Of a DNA stretch of 64,000 nt, positions 10,601 through 19,715 are shown piece after piece (position 1 is the first letter of the stretch; every line of letters begins with the position of its first letter). Source of the stretch: Novipirellula galeiformis. GTDB lineage: Bacteria > Planctomycetota > Planctomycetia > Pirellulales > Pirellulaceae. The translations under genes and the position numbers were made by a program. Location of the stretch: the NCBI RefSeq assembly GCF_007860095.1, contig NZ_SJPT01000006.1:1-64000 (forward strand), written 5' to 3'. The notes below the pieces were generated by a model, which worked only from the letters and a program-made list of their open reading frames with translations, was not told where the DNA came from and did no database searches.

Positions 10601-10949
10601 GCGAAACCTGTTGCTAACGACGTTCGATGAAGCATCGGTGACGGAGTGTTATCAGCGGGAACAGAGTATTGTCCCGCAACAGGCACTGGCACTGACCAAC
10701 AGCGCGTTGGTGCTTGAATCATCGCAGCAGATCGCCCAGGCGATCGCTGCAACACCGCTGGACGATGAGAGTTTCATCCGTCAAGCGTTTTTGGTGTTGC
10801 TGGGCATCGAGGTCAGCGACGGCGAACTGAGCGATTGCCAAGCGGCACTGACCGCTTGGCAGAAGTTACCCGAGGCGACGGCGGATTCGGCCCGCGGAAA
10901 CCTGGTCTGGTCTCTGATCAATCACAACGACTTTGTCACGCTGCGTTAG
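7611..10949 (+). CDS. PSCyt1-DUF1549-DUF1553 (PSD1) planctomycete cytochrome-like protein
   Basis: Secreted haem-binding protein of the planctomycete PSD1 type. A signal peptide (residues 1-24) is followed by a PSCyt1 domain with a CYACH haem motif at C43/C46/H47. The DUF1549 domain comes next (about 140-360), with the second conserved [12 protein letters not shown] motif. A concanavalin-like module (about 480-660, [22 protein letters not shown]) follows, then a long Ala/Glu/Lys coiled coil (about 690-800) and the DUF1553 domain to the C-terminus ([29 protein letters not shown]). ATG at 7611 has AAGG seven bases upstream. The DUF1501 gene begins 30 bases downstream, the usual pairing. Such pairs are linked to degradation of complex glycans in this phylum; the substrate cannot be read from sequence. 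Confidence 0.93.
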   Translation: MKFACQICVAIACIAVVLSGEASAEAAKVDYLTQVKPLLRERCYACHGALKQEGGLRLDTVALMRQGGDSGAAVDPDDTPEFNLIIERTADTDPGSRMPPEHEGEPLTSAHLDLLKRWIAQGASIPADETPEADPAQHWSFQPVVRPEVPEVENSKWVRNPIDAWIAQGHHTHGVVPQDEVSRVLLLRRLTFDLIGLPPTAAEIAACVDDPSPDWYEKAVDRLLDDPRHGQRWARHWMDNWRYSDWWGLGTQLRNSQRHMWHWRDWIVESLNNDLPYDEMVRLMLAADELAPTDPDKLRATGFLARNYFIFNRNTWLDQTVEHVGKGFLGLTMNCAKCHDHKFDPIDHADYYKMRAFFEPYLVRLDMVPGELNVDNNGIPRVFDAMLDKPTYRFIRGDDSQPDESTVIAPGVPELLEFEKLRIEEVELPPEAWQPALRPWVLDEYLAAARKRLQISETNEQKAAATLEAARSANDEALANAASDQAFVPIHEDFATFDSSRWRFLRGKWAHLPGQVEQTMAGPSRSVLQLIKNAPRDFDVTLRYRLQGGNVHRSVGIGFDAEWIEGSTEHDAADAPQFVYASGIDGGSKLQGTYTDNGDSYYPSNAKQSIPVKLGAEHTLRLQVRGDLINASFNDEPVLAWRTPLIRREGTIQLITFDAITSFSEFTLSALADDVELVEPKEGAPPSPNPVVQAEGAMAAAVAQVAVARADLESVQARADAMRATWSESDDEAVSDAAAVRALAVAAIRAERKHALAVAKADVIANENTLRRAAENKKKAAQTKLNKANEALKKAESLLQAEIKDTDQFTPMAGAKWTATRFLHTGQDDPEVTFPQQSSGRRTALAKWITDRRNPLTARVAANQIWTRHLGQPLVASTFDFGRNGSLPTHPELLDWLASELMDNDWDMKHLHRLIVLSSTYRMGSSTMGREDSLSKDPDNHYWWRRVPIRLESQAVRDAVLACAGTLDESMGGPSILPRDQEKSRRRSLYFFHSNNERNLLLTTFDEASVTECYQREQSIVPQQALALTNSALVLESSQQIAQAIAATPLDDESFIRQAFLVLLGIEVSDGELSDCQAALTAWQKLPEATADSARGNLVWSLINHNDFVTLR

Positions 10950-10979
10950 CGGCCACCTATCGAGAGAGGACAAGTAGCA

Positions 10980-12428
10980 ATGAGCAACTTCAACAACGAT
11001 CACTCCCCGCGACGAGCGTTTTTGGCGGACCTGGGCATGGGCTTCACCGGCTTGGCGATGGGCGCGATGATGCACGGTGAAACACGCGGCAACGAAATCG
11101 GCTGGGCACCGCCGACCGGACAGCCACACATGCCGCCCAAGGCGAAGAATGTGATTTGGTTGTTCATGAACGGGGGAGTCAGCCAGATGGAGAGCTTCGA
11201 CCCCAAACCGATGCTCACCAAATTCAGTGGCAAAACCATCTCGGAGACCCCGTTCGCCGAGACCCAGGATCCCAAGAAGTTGGCACTGGCGCGCGTCTCG
11301 GCGCCCGATGGCAATGGAAATCAGCGCAACGAACTGTATCCGCTGCAGATCGGATTTAAAAAGCATGGTGAAAGTGGGATCGAGGTCAGCGATTGGTTTC
11401 CGCATGTCGCCAAACAGGTGGACAAGTTGGCGATCGTCCGATCGATGTACACGACCGACAGCAACCACGGTGCCCAGGCCCAATTCCATTGCGGACGCCA
11501 CCTAAACGACGGCGCCTTCCCCAACCTTGGGGCATGGGTTCACTACGGTTTGGGTTCACTCAATGAGAACCTGCCGCAGTTCATCTCGCTCGGCAAGCGT
11601 GAGTATTGGAACAAACGAGACGGGCACTACCTGGGGCCTGCGCATGATGCGGTGCCGTTGCGTATCGACCCGAAAAATCCGCTCGACTTCAGCAGCCCGG
11701 AACGCCCCTTTGCGGAAACCTCTCAAGGCATCGGCCAGAATCTGATTCAACAACTCAACCAGCGTCGCGAGTTGGAATATCCCAACGACCCCGCGATGGC
11801 GGCCCGGATCGCCTCGTATGAGTTGGCGTTTCGCATGCAAACTTCGATTCCAAATATCGTTGACTTCTCTCAAGAGACCGAGGCGACCCAGTCGTTGTAT
11901 GGAATCGATCAACCACACTCGCGCGAGTTTGGCATGCAACTCCTTGCCGCTCGTCGAATGGTCGAACAAGGGGTTCGCTTCATCCAAATTCAACATGGCG
12001 GCGGTGGCGCCGGCGCCTGGGATGCCCATAGCGGATTGAAGGCCAACCACAGCAAACATGCGTTGTCGGTCGACCAACCGATCGGAGGTTTGCTGCAAGA
12101 CCTCGACCAACGAGGATTGCTCGACGAAACCCTCGTCGTTTTTGCTACGGAATTTGGGCGGACGCCCGGCTCGCAAAAAAGTGATGGACGCGACCACCAC
12201 ATCTACGGCTTTACCGTCTGGATGGCCGGTGGTGGACTCAAACGCGGCGTGGTTCATGGGGCGACCGATGACATCGGTTTTCATGCGGTCGAAAACCGTC
12301 ACTACGTAACCGACATCCACGCCACGATCCTGAAACAACTCGGGCTCGACTCACGCAAGTTAGAGATTCCCGGCCGTAAACGCCTCGAGATCGATCATGG
12401 CAAGGCCATCGATGACATTATCGCCTAA
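10980..12428 (+). CDS. DUF1501 protein, Tat-exported
   Basis: Sulfatase/alkaline-phosphatase-fold DUF1501 protein, exported through the Tat route: twin Arg in [18 protein letters not shown] near residue 10. Family landmarks are [19 protein letters not shown], the [15 protein letters not shown] histidines, [18 protein letters not shown], and [17 protein letters not shown] follows GAGAGGA (about 10964) with acceptable spacing. It forms a two-gene operon with the preceding PSD1 gene (30-base gap). Members are almost always encoded next to DUF1549/DUF1553 proteins in planctomycetes; the biochemical activity is not established. Confidence 0.92.
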   Translation: MSNFNNDHSPRRAFLADLGMGFTGLAMGAMMHGETRGNEIGWAPPTGQPHMPPKAKNVIWLFMNGGVSQMESFDPKPMLTKFSGKTISETPFAETQDPKKLALARVSAPDGNGNQRNELYPLQIGFKKHGESGIEVSDWFPHVAKQVDKLAIVRSMYTTDSNHGAQAQFHCGRHLNDGAFPNLGAWVHYGLGSLNENLPQFISLGKREYWNKRDGHYLGPAHDAVPLRIDPKNPLDFSSPERPFAETSQGIGQNLIQQLNQRRELEYPNDPAMAARIASYELAFRMQTSIPNIVDFSQETEATQSLYGIDQPHSREFGMQLLAARRMVEQGVRFIQIQHGGGGAGAWDAHSGLKANHSKHALSVDQPIGGLLQDLDQRGLLDETLVVFATEFGRTPGSQKSDGRDHHIYGFTVWMAGGGLKRGVVHGATDDIGFHAVENRHYVTDIHATILKQLGLDSRKLEIPGRKRLEIDHGKAIDDIIA

Positions 12429-12694
12429 GCCTCGATCACCATTACCGGCGATTTTCTCTACCGGCAGAGCAAAATCGATTTCTTCACCCCTAACGGACTT
12501 CCATCACCCCGCCTGCCGAACTAATATCGCCCCCTGGCATTGAGATATTCGGAGACAACGAGCAGGCGGCCCCCCCACACTTTATTTCCCTTCAGGAATC
12601 CAGGCGCTGCCAGAATTCCGTTCATCGTTTTTTGTGGTCTTACTTTCGTTTTCTTCTTCACCATTCCAACTAACTTCACTCAAGGATTATATCC

Positions 12695-13690
12695 ATGCGG
12701 CGCAGTACAAAACGTGGTTTTACGCTCGTTGAGCTACTCGTGGTCATCGCCATTATCGGAGTCCTCGTCGGACTCCTGTTACCCGCGGTTCAAGCGGCGC
12801 GCGAGGCAGCTCGTCGCATGCAGTGCTCGAACAACCTCAAGCAAATGGGGCTCGCACTACACAACTACCACGACACCTTCATCAAGTTGCCGATCGGCTC
12901 GCACGGCTTTCTAAGGAATTCGTGGCCCTTGGCCATCCTGCCTCAGATGGAGCAGCAATCGGTTTACGACAAATTGGTTCTGGGGATCGAAGGCAGCTCA
13001 AGTGTCACCGGTATCAATGCCGCCGTTCTCGACAATTGGGCACCTGAAGTGTATTGGTGCCCCTCGAGCGCAGCCGAGCGTATGCATCTCCGCACCACGT
13101 CTGGCAGCACGGTTAAATTCAGCACCATCTCTTACATCGGAATCGCGGGTGCTCCAACGAGCGCGACCAGCTCGACCGATCCCACCGGCGGAGGACGCTG
13201 CATCAGCGGAAGTCAAGGCTACGGATGTGCCAATGGGACCTTGCTTCCCAATCGCACCTCTCGCTTTCGCGATCTCACCGACGGGCTGAGCAATACGATG
13301 GTGATTGGCGAGTCGTCGTCATGGGGCGAAACCGCCGCCGGTGCCCGTACCGAAATTCGCAGCTCGGCGGAGTGGGGCGGATGGGCTGGTTCTGCGGCAA
13401 GCGAAACACCACCGAACAACGGGACCGGTTACACCTGGAGCGGGACTCCCTATTGCCGGAACATCACTTCGATTCGCTATCCGATTGGCTTGACTCGCGA
13501 GATCACGGGATCCGGCGGCAACCATCGCGACGGTGTTAATAACTCGCTGCACTCGATGCACCCCGGCGGAACGCAAGTTCTACGCGCCGATGGTGGCGTC
13601 GCGTTTATGACCGAAAGCATGGAATTTGTTATCCTGCGAAACCTTTGCATCCGAGACGACGGCAACGTCATCCCCGGTGACATTTTCTAA
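12695..13690 (+). CDS. DUF1559 pseudopilin-like protein
   Basis: Type II pseudopilin-like secreted protein. The prepilin-peptidase motif [19 protein letters not shown] starts at residue 8. The [15 protein letters not shown] stretch and the C-terminal [15 protein letters not shown] (H-X9-DG) motif define the planctomycete DUF1559 family. AAGGA stands eight bases before ATG at 12695. Members occur in many copies per planctomycete genome and are followed, as here, by a small lipoprotein; an extracellular or structural role is presumed but unproven. Confidence 0.93.
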   Translation: MRRSTKRGFTLVELLVVIAIIGVLVGLLLPAVQAAREAARRMQCSNNLKQMGLALHNYHDTFIKLPIGSHGFLRNSWPLAILPQMEQQSVYDKLVLGIEGSSSVTGINAAVLDNWAPEVYWCPSSAAERMHLRTTSGSTVKFSTISYIGIAGAPTSATSSTDPTGGGRCISGSQGYGCANGTLLPNRTSRFRDLTDGLSNTMVIGESSSWGETAAGARTEIRSSAEWGGWAGSAASETPPNNGTGYTWSGTPYCRNITSIRYPIGLTREITGSGGNHRDGVNNSLHSMHPGGTQVLRADGGVAFMTESMEFVILRNLCIRDDGNVIPGDIF

Positions 13691-13808
13691 TCATTTGCCG
13701 CTTGAGAGTCTGGGAGCAACCGCACGATGCTTGCTGTGGTTGCCCCAGACCGAGGCGGCGATCAGGTTCGCTTTCTCTTAGCCCAACTTTGACACAACGT
13801 AAATCACA

Positions 13809-14264
13809 ATGAATCTTCCTTCCATGAATTCTCCGCTTCGGATTGCCAACTTGATCAAGCGTGCCGGATGGATCGCACTGATCCCCTGCCTGATCGTGAC
13901 GCTGGGATGCGGCGCAGGCGAACCGCGTACGTCCACGGTGGTTGGACGCGTGACGCTCGACGACCAGCCACTCAATGCCGGCAGCATCCTGTTGCTTTCC
14001 GAAACAGGTGACAGCGGAGGAGGCGAATTGAACGCCGACGGAACGTATAGCCTGGTCTGCAAACCGGGCAGCTACTTGGCCGCAGTCATGCCCCTTGCCG
14101 TGGAAGTCGGCGAGGACGGGGCTCCTCTGAATCCGGCACAATCCGCCAATGCAATGAAGATCCCACCGCAATATCAAGACGTCGGCAGCAGCAAGCTCAC
14201 CGTCGACGTCAGCGCCGGCGACAACACGTTCGACGTGCAATTGGTTTCCAAACCCGCCCGCTAG
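13809..14264 (+). CDS. Small lipoprotein of DUF1559-associated type
   Basis: A 151-residue exported lipoprotein. After a basic N-terminus and hydrophobic stretch the lipobox is IVTLGCGAG, with lipidated Cys at residue 34. The rest is a single beta-sandwich-like, carboxypeptidase-regulatory-type module (GRVTLDDQPLNAGSILL; NADGTYSLVCKPGSYLAAV; DVSAGDNTFDVQLV). It begins 118 bases after the DUF1559 gene, the typical companion arrangement. A second ATG at 13824 is an equally possible start because neither has a strong ribosome site. Confidence 0.85.
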   Translation: MNLPSMNSPLRIANLIKRAGWIALIPCLIVTLGCGAGEPRTSTVVGRVTLDDQPLNAGSILLLSETGDSGGGELNADGTYSLVCKPGSYLAAVMPLAVEVGEDGAPLNPAQSANAMKIPPQYQDVGSSKLTVDVSAGDNTFDVQLVSKPAR

Positions 14265-14436
14265 TCCGGTCGCGACCTTGTCTGGCCGCAGTGCGATCTC
14301 AACGAATCTCGCCGCCCGCCCCGTTTCCCCACGCTCCCGAGGGCCTCAGTACCCTCGGGTCAATGGATTCGGTTCGTAACGCGGACGCCCAGCGAGCGTA
14401 GACCCTTCCTGCACTGGCCGGGTTTCCTAGCGTCGT

Positions 14437-14545
14437 CTGACAAATCGAGGTTCATCTGACAAATGACGTAGGATTCAAGCCATAGCTGCGCACCGCCAGC
14501 ACGGGGGCGACCGTCTAATGACGGTAGCGACCGCAAAATGAAGAA
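14437..14545. repeat. Interspersed repeat, copy B
   Basis: Partner of the element at 7368-7470. It shares TGACAAATGACGT at the left end and GACGGTAGCGAC.GCAAA at the right, with a less conserved centre (TCAAG..., TAGC.GCG). A short extra copy of CTGACAAAT lies at its left edge. Confidence 0.55.
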
Positions 14546-14667
14546 GGCTGCAGAGTGCAGCCCCTCACGCTAGATTCTCACGCGGGATTCTCACGATCCG
14601 TCGCCAAGCCGCGGAAAAACGAGTCAAAGGCGGAGAGCACCGCGCACTCTCCCTGGGGCTGGCGCAC

Positions 14668-14738
14668 GATGCCTAACGATGCCTAACGATGCCTAACGAT
14701 GCCTAACGATGCCTAACGATGCCTAACGATGCCTAACG
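14668..14738. repeat. 10-bp tandem repeat array
   Basis: Seven head-to-tail copies of GATGCCTAAC, all perfect, flanked on both sides by a CTTGGGGCTGGCG/CCTGGGGCTGGCG motif. The unit is close to one DNA helical turn. It lies in non-coding sequence between convergent gene blocks. Confidence 0.95.
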
Positions 14739-15021
14739 CTCGTTCTATCCTTGGGGCTGGCGTTCCCGGCTATCACACTTTCCCGGCTATCACGCGATGC
14801 GATTGGCAGCGCATGCAAAATTTGCCAAAAGCAATGCCGCAATTATAGATGGCACGTCCTTGGGCGCATCGAGGTGCAGCCACCGCCTGAGCACGATGAT
14901 CAAATCACCGTGATACGGCCCATGTTTTAGCAGTCCAGCACAACGTGATTGCAAACATGTTGGAATCGCTTCGCGTCAGACTGCGTTCATGGACAAAGAC
15001 GACACGGATGACGAGTTTTAT

Positions 15022-17076
15022 TCAAATAGTCTCATGGCAATCCTTCTTCAGAACGATAACCGCCCGCGATGGAACTTCATACATTGACTTATCGACGGGC
15101 TTTTGTGAAACAAGTTCGGGCTGGGAAGTGTCGACGGCTATTTCCCAGGTACCGGGGGCTCCTTCTTGGATTCCGAATTCGATGGGTTCGGCTGCGGCGT
15201 TGATCATGACGTAGAGGTCGCCGTCGTTTTGGGAGGATCCGTGAAGGCAGTAGGCGAGTTGCTGGGAGGGGGGCGACATGTCGACGAGGTGGCCGGTGCC
15301 GTACCACTTGATGTCATCTCGCCAGAATCTTGAGCGACTGATCGAAGGGTGTGCTTTGCGGAAGGCGATCATCTGTTTGACGAAGTGAAAGATTTCGCCG
15401 CATTCACTTCGGCGGTTCCAGTCGAGCCAGCTAGTTTCGTTGTCTTGGTTGTACGGGTTGGTGTTGCCGCCCTGGGTTTGCATGAATTCATCGCCCATGC
15501 GGAACATCGGCGTTCCGTTGGAAAGCATCAGCAGGCAGATGAGGTTCTTGATTTGCTGCTTGCGGAGTTGCTGGACTTCGGGTGGGACGCCCTCGTCGCC
15601 TTCCCAGCCACTGTTCCAACGGTATTCTTTGCTGCCATCGGTGTTGTTGTGACCGTTGGCCCAGTTACGTTTTTCGTTGTAGGAAACGAGGTCGTAAAGC
15701 GTCGATCCGTCGTGCGACGTGATGTAGTTGATGCTGAGCGGCGGTTGCAGGGCGTGAAAGCGATCGTCGGGGAATAGATCGGCGCTTCCGTAGAGTCGTG
15801 TCATCAGATCGGCAATCATGCCGGTGTCACCGCGAACGAAACGCTGCAACGTGTCGCGAAAATGTGCGTTCCATTGCATCCAACGTTGCCCGGGGAATTT
15901 TTGTCCGAGTTGGAATTCGCCTCCCGCGTCCCACGGTTCGGCGATGAGGCGATTGTTGGTTAGGTCGGCGTTGGTGCCGATCTCGCTGACGATTGGCGGG
16001 TCGTGGAGGTTGATCGAACCGTCGGAGTTACGGGTAAAGATGGACGCGAGATCGAAACGAAATCCGTCGACGTGCTGCTGTTGGTCCCAAAATCGCAGGC
16101 TGTCAACGATGTGTCGTCGCATCGCTCGATTGGCAGTGTGGAGCGTATTGCCCGTGCCGCTGTAGTTGGCGAATGGCGAGTTGGGATTACCAGTCATCAT
16201 GTAGGCCGAGCTACTGTCGATGCCTTTGAAACTGTAGGTCGGCCCGGTGTGGTCGCCTTCACACGTGTGGTTGTAAACGACGTCCAAGATGACTTCGATT
16301 CCAGCGGTGTGAAGGGCTTGGACCATGGTCCGGAATTCGAGTTGCTGGCTACAGACGTCAGGATTGGTTCCATACGCATGGTGCGGCGAATAGAAATTCA
16401 GCGGCATGTATCCCCAGTAGTTTCCGTCGTCGGGATCAAACTGAAAAATCGGCATCAATTCGACTGCCGTGATCCCAAGATCGACGAGGTACGGAATTTT
16501 GTCGACAACGCCAAGGAACGTGCCGCGATGGGATTCGGGTACTCCGGAGTTCGGGTTGCGTGTAAATCCACGGATATGCAATTCGTAGATAACGAGGTCG
16601 TTGCCGTGACGTGGCTGCCGATCGTCTTGCCAATCGAATCCACACAATTGATTCGGCAACACTCCCAGCGGTGCTTGACCCGCATTCGATCCTGGCCGGC
16701 ACGCTGCTTCGCGACAGAAGCCTTCAGGAAAGTAGACGCTTTGGGCACACGGATCGAGCAGGATTTTCTCGTGGTCGAAGCTGTGCCAATCGTAGCCCGC
16801 CTGCGGCGCTGGCCCGTCGACGCGGTAGGCATAGTAGGCGGCGCCTTTCGCGTTCAGATCACTGACGCGGCAATGCCAAACCGGCCCCGATTTGTTCTTC
16901 AAGTAGTCGAAGTCATACTCAAAAATCGGATGGACGATGTCCTGCTTGGTAAACAAGAGCAACCGGACCGCTTCGGCGTGTTTGGAATAGAGCGAGAAGT
17001 TGAACGCTTGCTCCTCCTCGACCCACGTCGCGCCGAGCGGGTAGGGCGTGCCCTCGATTTGTGACCAGGTTTTCAT
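15022..17076 (-). CDS. glgX: Glycogen debranching enzyme (isoamylase type)
   Basis: Cytoplasmic alpha-1,6-glucosidase removing branches from phosphorylase-trimmed glycogen. The N-terminal CBM48-like domain (residues 1-150) begins TPYPLGATWVEEEQAFNFS. The GH13 barrel shows VILDVVYNHT, GFRFDLAS (nucleophile Asp), LIAEPWDAGG (acid/base Glu) and INYITSHDG (third Asp). The QGGNTNPYNQDNETSWLDW motif is typical of GlgX. Its 684 residues are close to the E. coli enzyme. It is the last gene of a long minus-strand run; ATG follows a GAGAGAG stretch. With the glycogen phosphorylase upstream it forms a glycogen breakdown pair. Confidence 0.95.
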   Translation of the reverse strand: MKTWSQIEGTPYPLGATWVEEEQAFNFSLYSKHAEAVRLLLFTKQDIVHPIFEYDFDYLKNKSGPVWHCRVSDLNAKGAAYYAYRVDGPAPQAGYDWHSFDHEKILLDPCAQSVYFPEGFCREAACRPGSNAGQAPLGVLPNQLCGFDWQDDRQPRHGNDLVIYELHIRGFTRNPNSGVPESHRGTFLGVVDKIPYLVDLGITAVELMPIFQFDPDDGNYWGYMPLNFYSPHHAYGTNPDVCSQQLEFRTMVQALHTAGIEVILDVVYNHTCEGDHTGPTYSFKGIDSSSAYMMTGNPNSPFANYSGTGNTLHTANRAMRRHIVDSLRFWDQQQHVDGFRFDLASIFTRNSDGSINLHDPPIVSEIGTNADLTNNRLIAEPWDAGGEFQLGQKFPGQRWMQWNAHFRDTLQRFVRGDTGMIADLMTRLYGSADLFPDDRFHALQPPLSINYITSHDGSTLYDLVSYNEKRNWANGHNNTDGSKEYRWNSGWEGDEGVPPEVQQLRKQQIKNLICLLMLSNGTPMFRMGDEFMQTQGGNTNPYNQDNETSWLDWNRRSECGEIFHFVKQMIAFRKAHPSISRSRFWRDDIKWYGTGHLVDMSPPSQQLAYCLHGSSQNDGDLYVMINAAAEPIEFGIQEGAPGTWEIAVDTSQPELVSQKPVDKSMYEVPSRAVIVLKKDCHETI

Positions 17077-17089
17077 TTTTGTTCTCTCT

Positions 17090-17105
17090 CGTAGCCTAGG
17101 CTACG
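17090..17105. repeat. Perfect 16-bp palindrome overlapping a stop codon
   Basis: CGTAGCCTAGGCTACG is perfectly self-complementary. It includes the TAG stop codon of the P-type ATPase gene (17101-17103) and lies 14 bases before the glgX start. Its first 13 bases recur at 31584-31596 as the start of a longer hairpin, so it belongs to an interspersed palindrome family. Confidence 0.85.
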
Positions 17106-19536
17106 CGAGTTTGATGCCTTCAAAGACTCGATAGGCGAACAGCTTGATGCGATCGTTCAGCAGGAACCAAGCCAACGCGTACACCCACACCAATCCTGCC
17201 AATTCCCAGCCGATCGGAGCCATGAAGATGCCGTACACGGACAACAACGTCGCGATGACCTGCGTTCCCAGGACTGCGGCGAACAGAACTTTTGCAGGCC
17301 GAATCGACCAAAACGGACCACGCGTTCTCGTCACAAAAACGGTCAGATGACCGGCGACGGAAAGTTTCAAATAGATCAACGATTGAATCGTGTCCCGGTC
17401 GAACTTGTAGACTTGCTCGGCCAGATAGAACAGCAGGAACGAGGCAACGACTCCTGCGACTCCCAATGTGCAGGCGACACCCAACACCATTCGCATGTTC
17501 CATTGCTCGGGCATTTCGGCGTATCGAACACGGTCGTAAGCAATTGTCAAGATCGCACCATCGTTGAGCAACGCGAGCAACACAATCATGACCGCAGTGA
17601 CGGGATAGAAGTTGAACACCAATATCGACAGCGTCATGAAGAACAGCACACGGATCGTTTCGGCGATTCGATAGATGGCGTAGCTGTTCATCCGCTGGAA
17701 AATCTTGCGAGCTTCCTTGATTGCGTCGATCACGACCGAAAGGCCCGGCGAAAGCAGTACGATGTCGGCAGCCGCCCGTGCCGCGTCCGTTGCTCCCGAA
17801 ACTGCGATTCCGCAGTCCGCCTTTTTGAGGGCCGGAGCGTCGTTGACTCCGTCTCCCGTCATGCCGACGATGTGCCCGTGATTTTGCAAAACGCTGACAA
17901 TATGGAACTTGTGCTCGGGATAGACCTGGGCGAATCCATCGGCCGATTCGATCATGGCGTCGACTTGTGTTGATTCTTGATAGCTGGTGTCCTGAAACAC
18001 TTTGGCGTCAACAAATTCGCGTCCCATGTCCAGCTGAGCGGCGATCTCGCGACCGATTGCCAACTGATCGCCGGTCACCATCTTCACGGCACACCCCATC
18101 GCGCGTGCCGTGGCGATCGTCGACTTGGAGTCTTCTCGCGGTGGATCAAACAGCGGCAACACGCCCAGCAAGCGCCAACCGTTGTGTGCATCCCACTGGG
18201 CAACGCCTAACGATCGGAAACCACGGGCTGCGAACTGGTCGACGGCATCGTTGACCGAGCCACGAATCGCTTCGGCATCGGGCAGCAGATCGAGGATAAC
18301 CTGCGGAGCGCCCTTAGAAGTCTTGAATTCGCCACCGTCGCGGGCGTGGACTGTCGCCTCGGTACGCTTGTGCACCGGATCGAACGGTTGGAAGTGAACG
18401 ACTTGATAGGGTGCGGTTGTCGCCGAATCACATTCGGCCAAAATGGCTTGGTCAATCGCGTCTTGGTTCTCGGCACGCGAGGCCAACGCGGCGGCGCGTA
18501 GAATCTCTTCCTGTGTGATCGTTTCCATCAAGAACGGATCACCGAGCTTCAATTTGTTTTGCGTTAGCGTGCCGGTTTTGTCGCTACACAGCACATCCAT
18601 GCCCGCCAGTTCCTCGATCGACGCCAGCCGACTGACGATCGCTTGACCACGTGCCAGCACTCTCGCCCCGACGGCCATCGTCACGGACAACACGGTCGGC
18701 ATCGCAACAGGGATCGCGGCCACGGTCAACACTAATGCGAACTGCAACGTCTCGGCGATCGGATCGCCCCGAAACAGAGCAACCAACAAGATCAAGGCGA
18801 CCAAAACGACCGCGACAATGATGAGGAAGTCGCCGATTTTCAACACGGCCTTTTGAAAGTGGCTTGTCGTGTGAACCGTTTCGACCAAGTGGGCTGTTTG
18901 TCCAAAATAGGTATTGCCACCTGTGCCAAAGACCAACGCGTCGATTTCGCCTTGTTTGATAATCGAACCTGAATAGACGGTCTCGCCCGAGTTGCGAGTC
19001 ACCGGCAACGATTCACCCGTCAACGCCGACTGATCGACTTCGACCGAATCACCGTCGAGCAATTTGGCATCCGCGGGCACGATATCCCCTAAACGGACTC
19101 GGACGACATCGCCAGGCACAAGCTTACGAGCGGGCATCGAAGTCCATTTTCCGTCACGTTTGACACGTGCATTGAGTGCCAGTCGTGATTTGAGTGCCGC
19201 GATCGCGTTGCCCGCTTGAAACTCCTCCCAAAATCCGACAATGGCGTTTACGATCAACAACGTGAGAATGATTGCGAAGTCGGCCCAGTGTTGCACCAAG
19301 GCTGAGAGCACGGCAGCTACTTCGATCATCCAGGGAATCGGCCCCCAGAAATAGCTAAAAAGTTTCAACAGCGGATTAGCGGCCTCTTCTGCCAACTCGT
19401 TCGGCCCGTACTTTGCCAAGCGCGCGGCTGCTTCGACCTGAGTCAGTCCTGCTGGCGTGGTTGCAAGCTGAGTTTCCAGCTCCGCAGCGCTGAGCGTTTG
19501 CAACGGTTTGCTTTTGGATTCGAGCGTGGTGTTCAT
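17101..19536 (-). CDS. P-type cation ATPase, plasma-membrane H+-ATPase (P3A) type
   Basis: An 811-residue ion pump of the plant/fungal proton ATPase branch. Order: cytoplasmic N-terminal cation-ATPase domain with LSAAELETQLATTPAGLTQVEA; two membrane helices; the actuator loop with TGES (DQSALTGESLPVT); two helices; phosphorylation site DKTGTLT; nucleotide domain; hinge TGDGVNDAPALKKADCGIAV; then six C-terminal helices. It lacks N-terminal metal-binding Cys motifs, arguing against a heavy-metal pump. Proton export would fit acid production by the neighbouring fermentative enzymes, but the ion is inferred from family resemblance. It is transcribed with glgX (24-base gap) and follows xfp after a repeat-filled spacer. 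Confidence 0.88.
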   Translation of the reverse strand: MNTTLESKSKPLQTLSAAELETQLATTPAGLTQVEAAARLAKYGPNELAEEAANPLLKLFSYFWGPIPWMIEVAAVLSALVQHWADFAIILTLLIVNAIVGFWEEFQAGNAIAALKSRLALNARVKRDGKWTSMPARKLVPGDVVRVRLGDIVPADAKLLDGDSVEVDQSALTGESLPVTRNSGETVYSGSIIKQGEIDALVFGTGGNTYFGQTAHLVETVHTTSHFQKAVLKIGDFLIIVAVVLVALILLVALFRGDPIAETLQFALVLTVAAIPVAMPTVLSVTMAVGARVLARGQAIVSRLASIEELAGMDVLCSDKTGTLTQNKLKLGDPFLMETITQEEILRAAALASRAENQDAIDQAILAECDSATTAPYQVVHFQPFDPVHKRTEATVHARDGGEFKTSKGAPQVILDLLPDAEAIRGSVNDAVDQFAARGFRSLGVAQWDAHNGWRLLGVLPLFDPPREDSKSTIATARAMGCAVKMVTGDQLAIGREIAAQLDMGREFVDAKVFQDTSYQESTQVDAMIESADGFAQVYPEHKFHIVSVLQNHGHIVGMTGDGVNDAPALKKADCGIAVSGATDAARAAADIVLLSPGLSVVIDAIKEARKIFQRMNSYAIYRIAETIRVLFFMTLSILVFNFYPVTAVMIVLLALLNDGAILTIAYDRVRYAEMPEQWNMRMVLGVACTLGVAGVVASFLLFYLAEQVYKFDRDTIQSLIYLKLSVAGHLTVFVTRTRGPFWSIRPAKVLFAAVLGTQVIATLLSVYGIFMAPIGWELAGLVWVYALAWFLLNDRIKLFAYRVFEGIKLA

Positions 19537-19588
19537 GATTCAAGAACCGGTAAGGGACGCCGAAACAATAAAACACGTCATTGGATTC

Positions 19589-19639
19589 GTAGCTACGTTC
19601 GCCAGACGGCGGAATCCACGTTCTGGCGAACGTAGCTAC
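19589..19639. repeat. 18-bp perfect hairpin repeat
   Basis: Arms GTAGCTACGTTCGCCAGA (19589-19606) and its exact reverse complement (19622-19639) enclose a 15-base loop. It lies between the xfp stop and the ATPase start on the minus strand. There is no T-run after either arm, so it could stabilise or process mRNA rather than terminate it. Confidence 0.9.
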
Positions 19640-19673
19640 TCGGACGATTCATTTGTCGCCCCTGGGGGGCGAG

Positions 19674-19696
19674 GGACTCGTAGCCTCGTCCACTAC
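19674..19696. repeat. TAGTGGACGAGG-family repeat, intergenic copy
   Basis: GGACTCGTAGCCTCGTCCAC and the following three bases are the reverse complement, with few differences, of the element found inside glgP at 24453-24474. Relatives also flank the NtrC-type gene at 40952-41008. This copy abuts the xfp stop codon. Confidence 0.75.
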
Positions 19697-19715
19697 GTTT
19701 CGGACGAAGGTCGAC

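Larger units (their letters stand above)
14265..15021. other. Repeat-bearing intergenic region
   Basis: There is no gene-like frame in about 750 bases. In order it holds a CCCGAGGG/CCCTCGGG hairpin (14336-14359) past the lipoprotein gene, repeat copy B (14437-14545) and a 10-bp tandem array (14668-14738). The last 150 bases before the glgX stop are unremarkable. It marks the change from planctomycete secretome genes to the fermentation/glycogen block. Confidence 0.65.

Noticed and set aside
14668-14738. Possible CRISPR array
   Set aside because: Units are 10 bp with no spacers and no cas genes in the window; it is a simple tandem repeat.
14265-15021. Second attachment site (copy of the tRNA-Ser 3' end) at the left limit of the proposed island
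   Set aside because: No stretch resembling the tRNA-Ser 3' end could be seen by eye; left as an open check rather than a feature.
15349-17064. Long plus-strand open frames across the glgX gene (e.g. 16003-17064)
   Set aside because: They lie antisense to a gene with clear GH13 motifs and have no family resemblance; they arise from the codon bias of the real gene.
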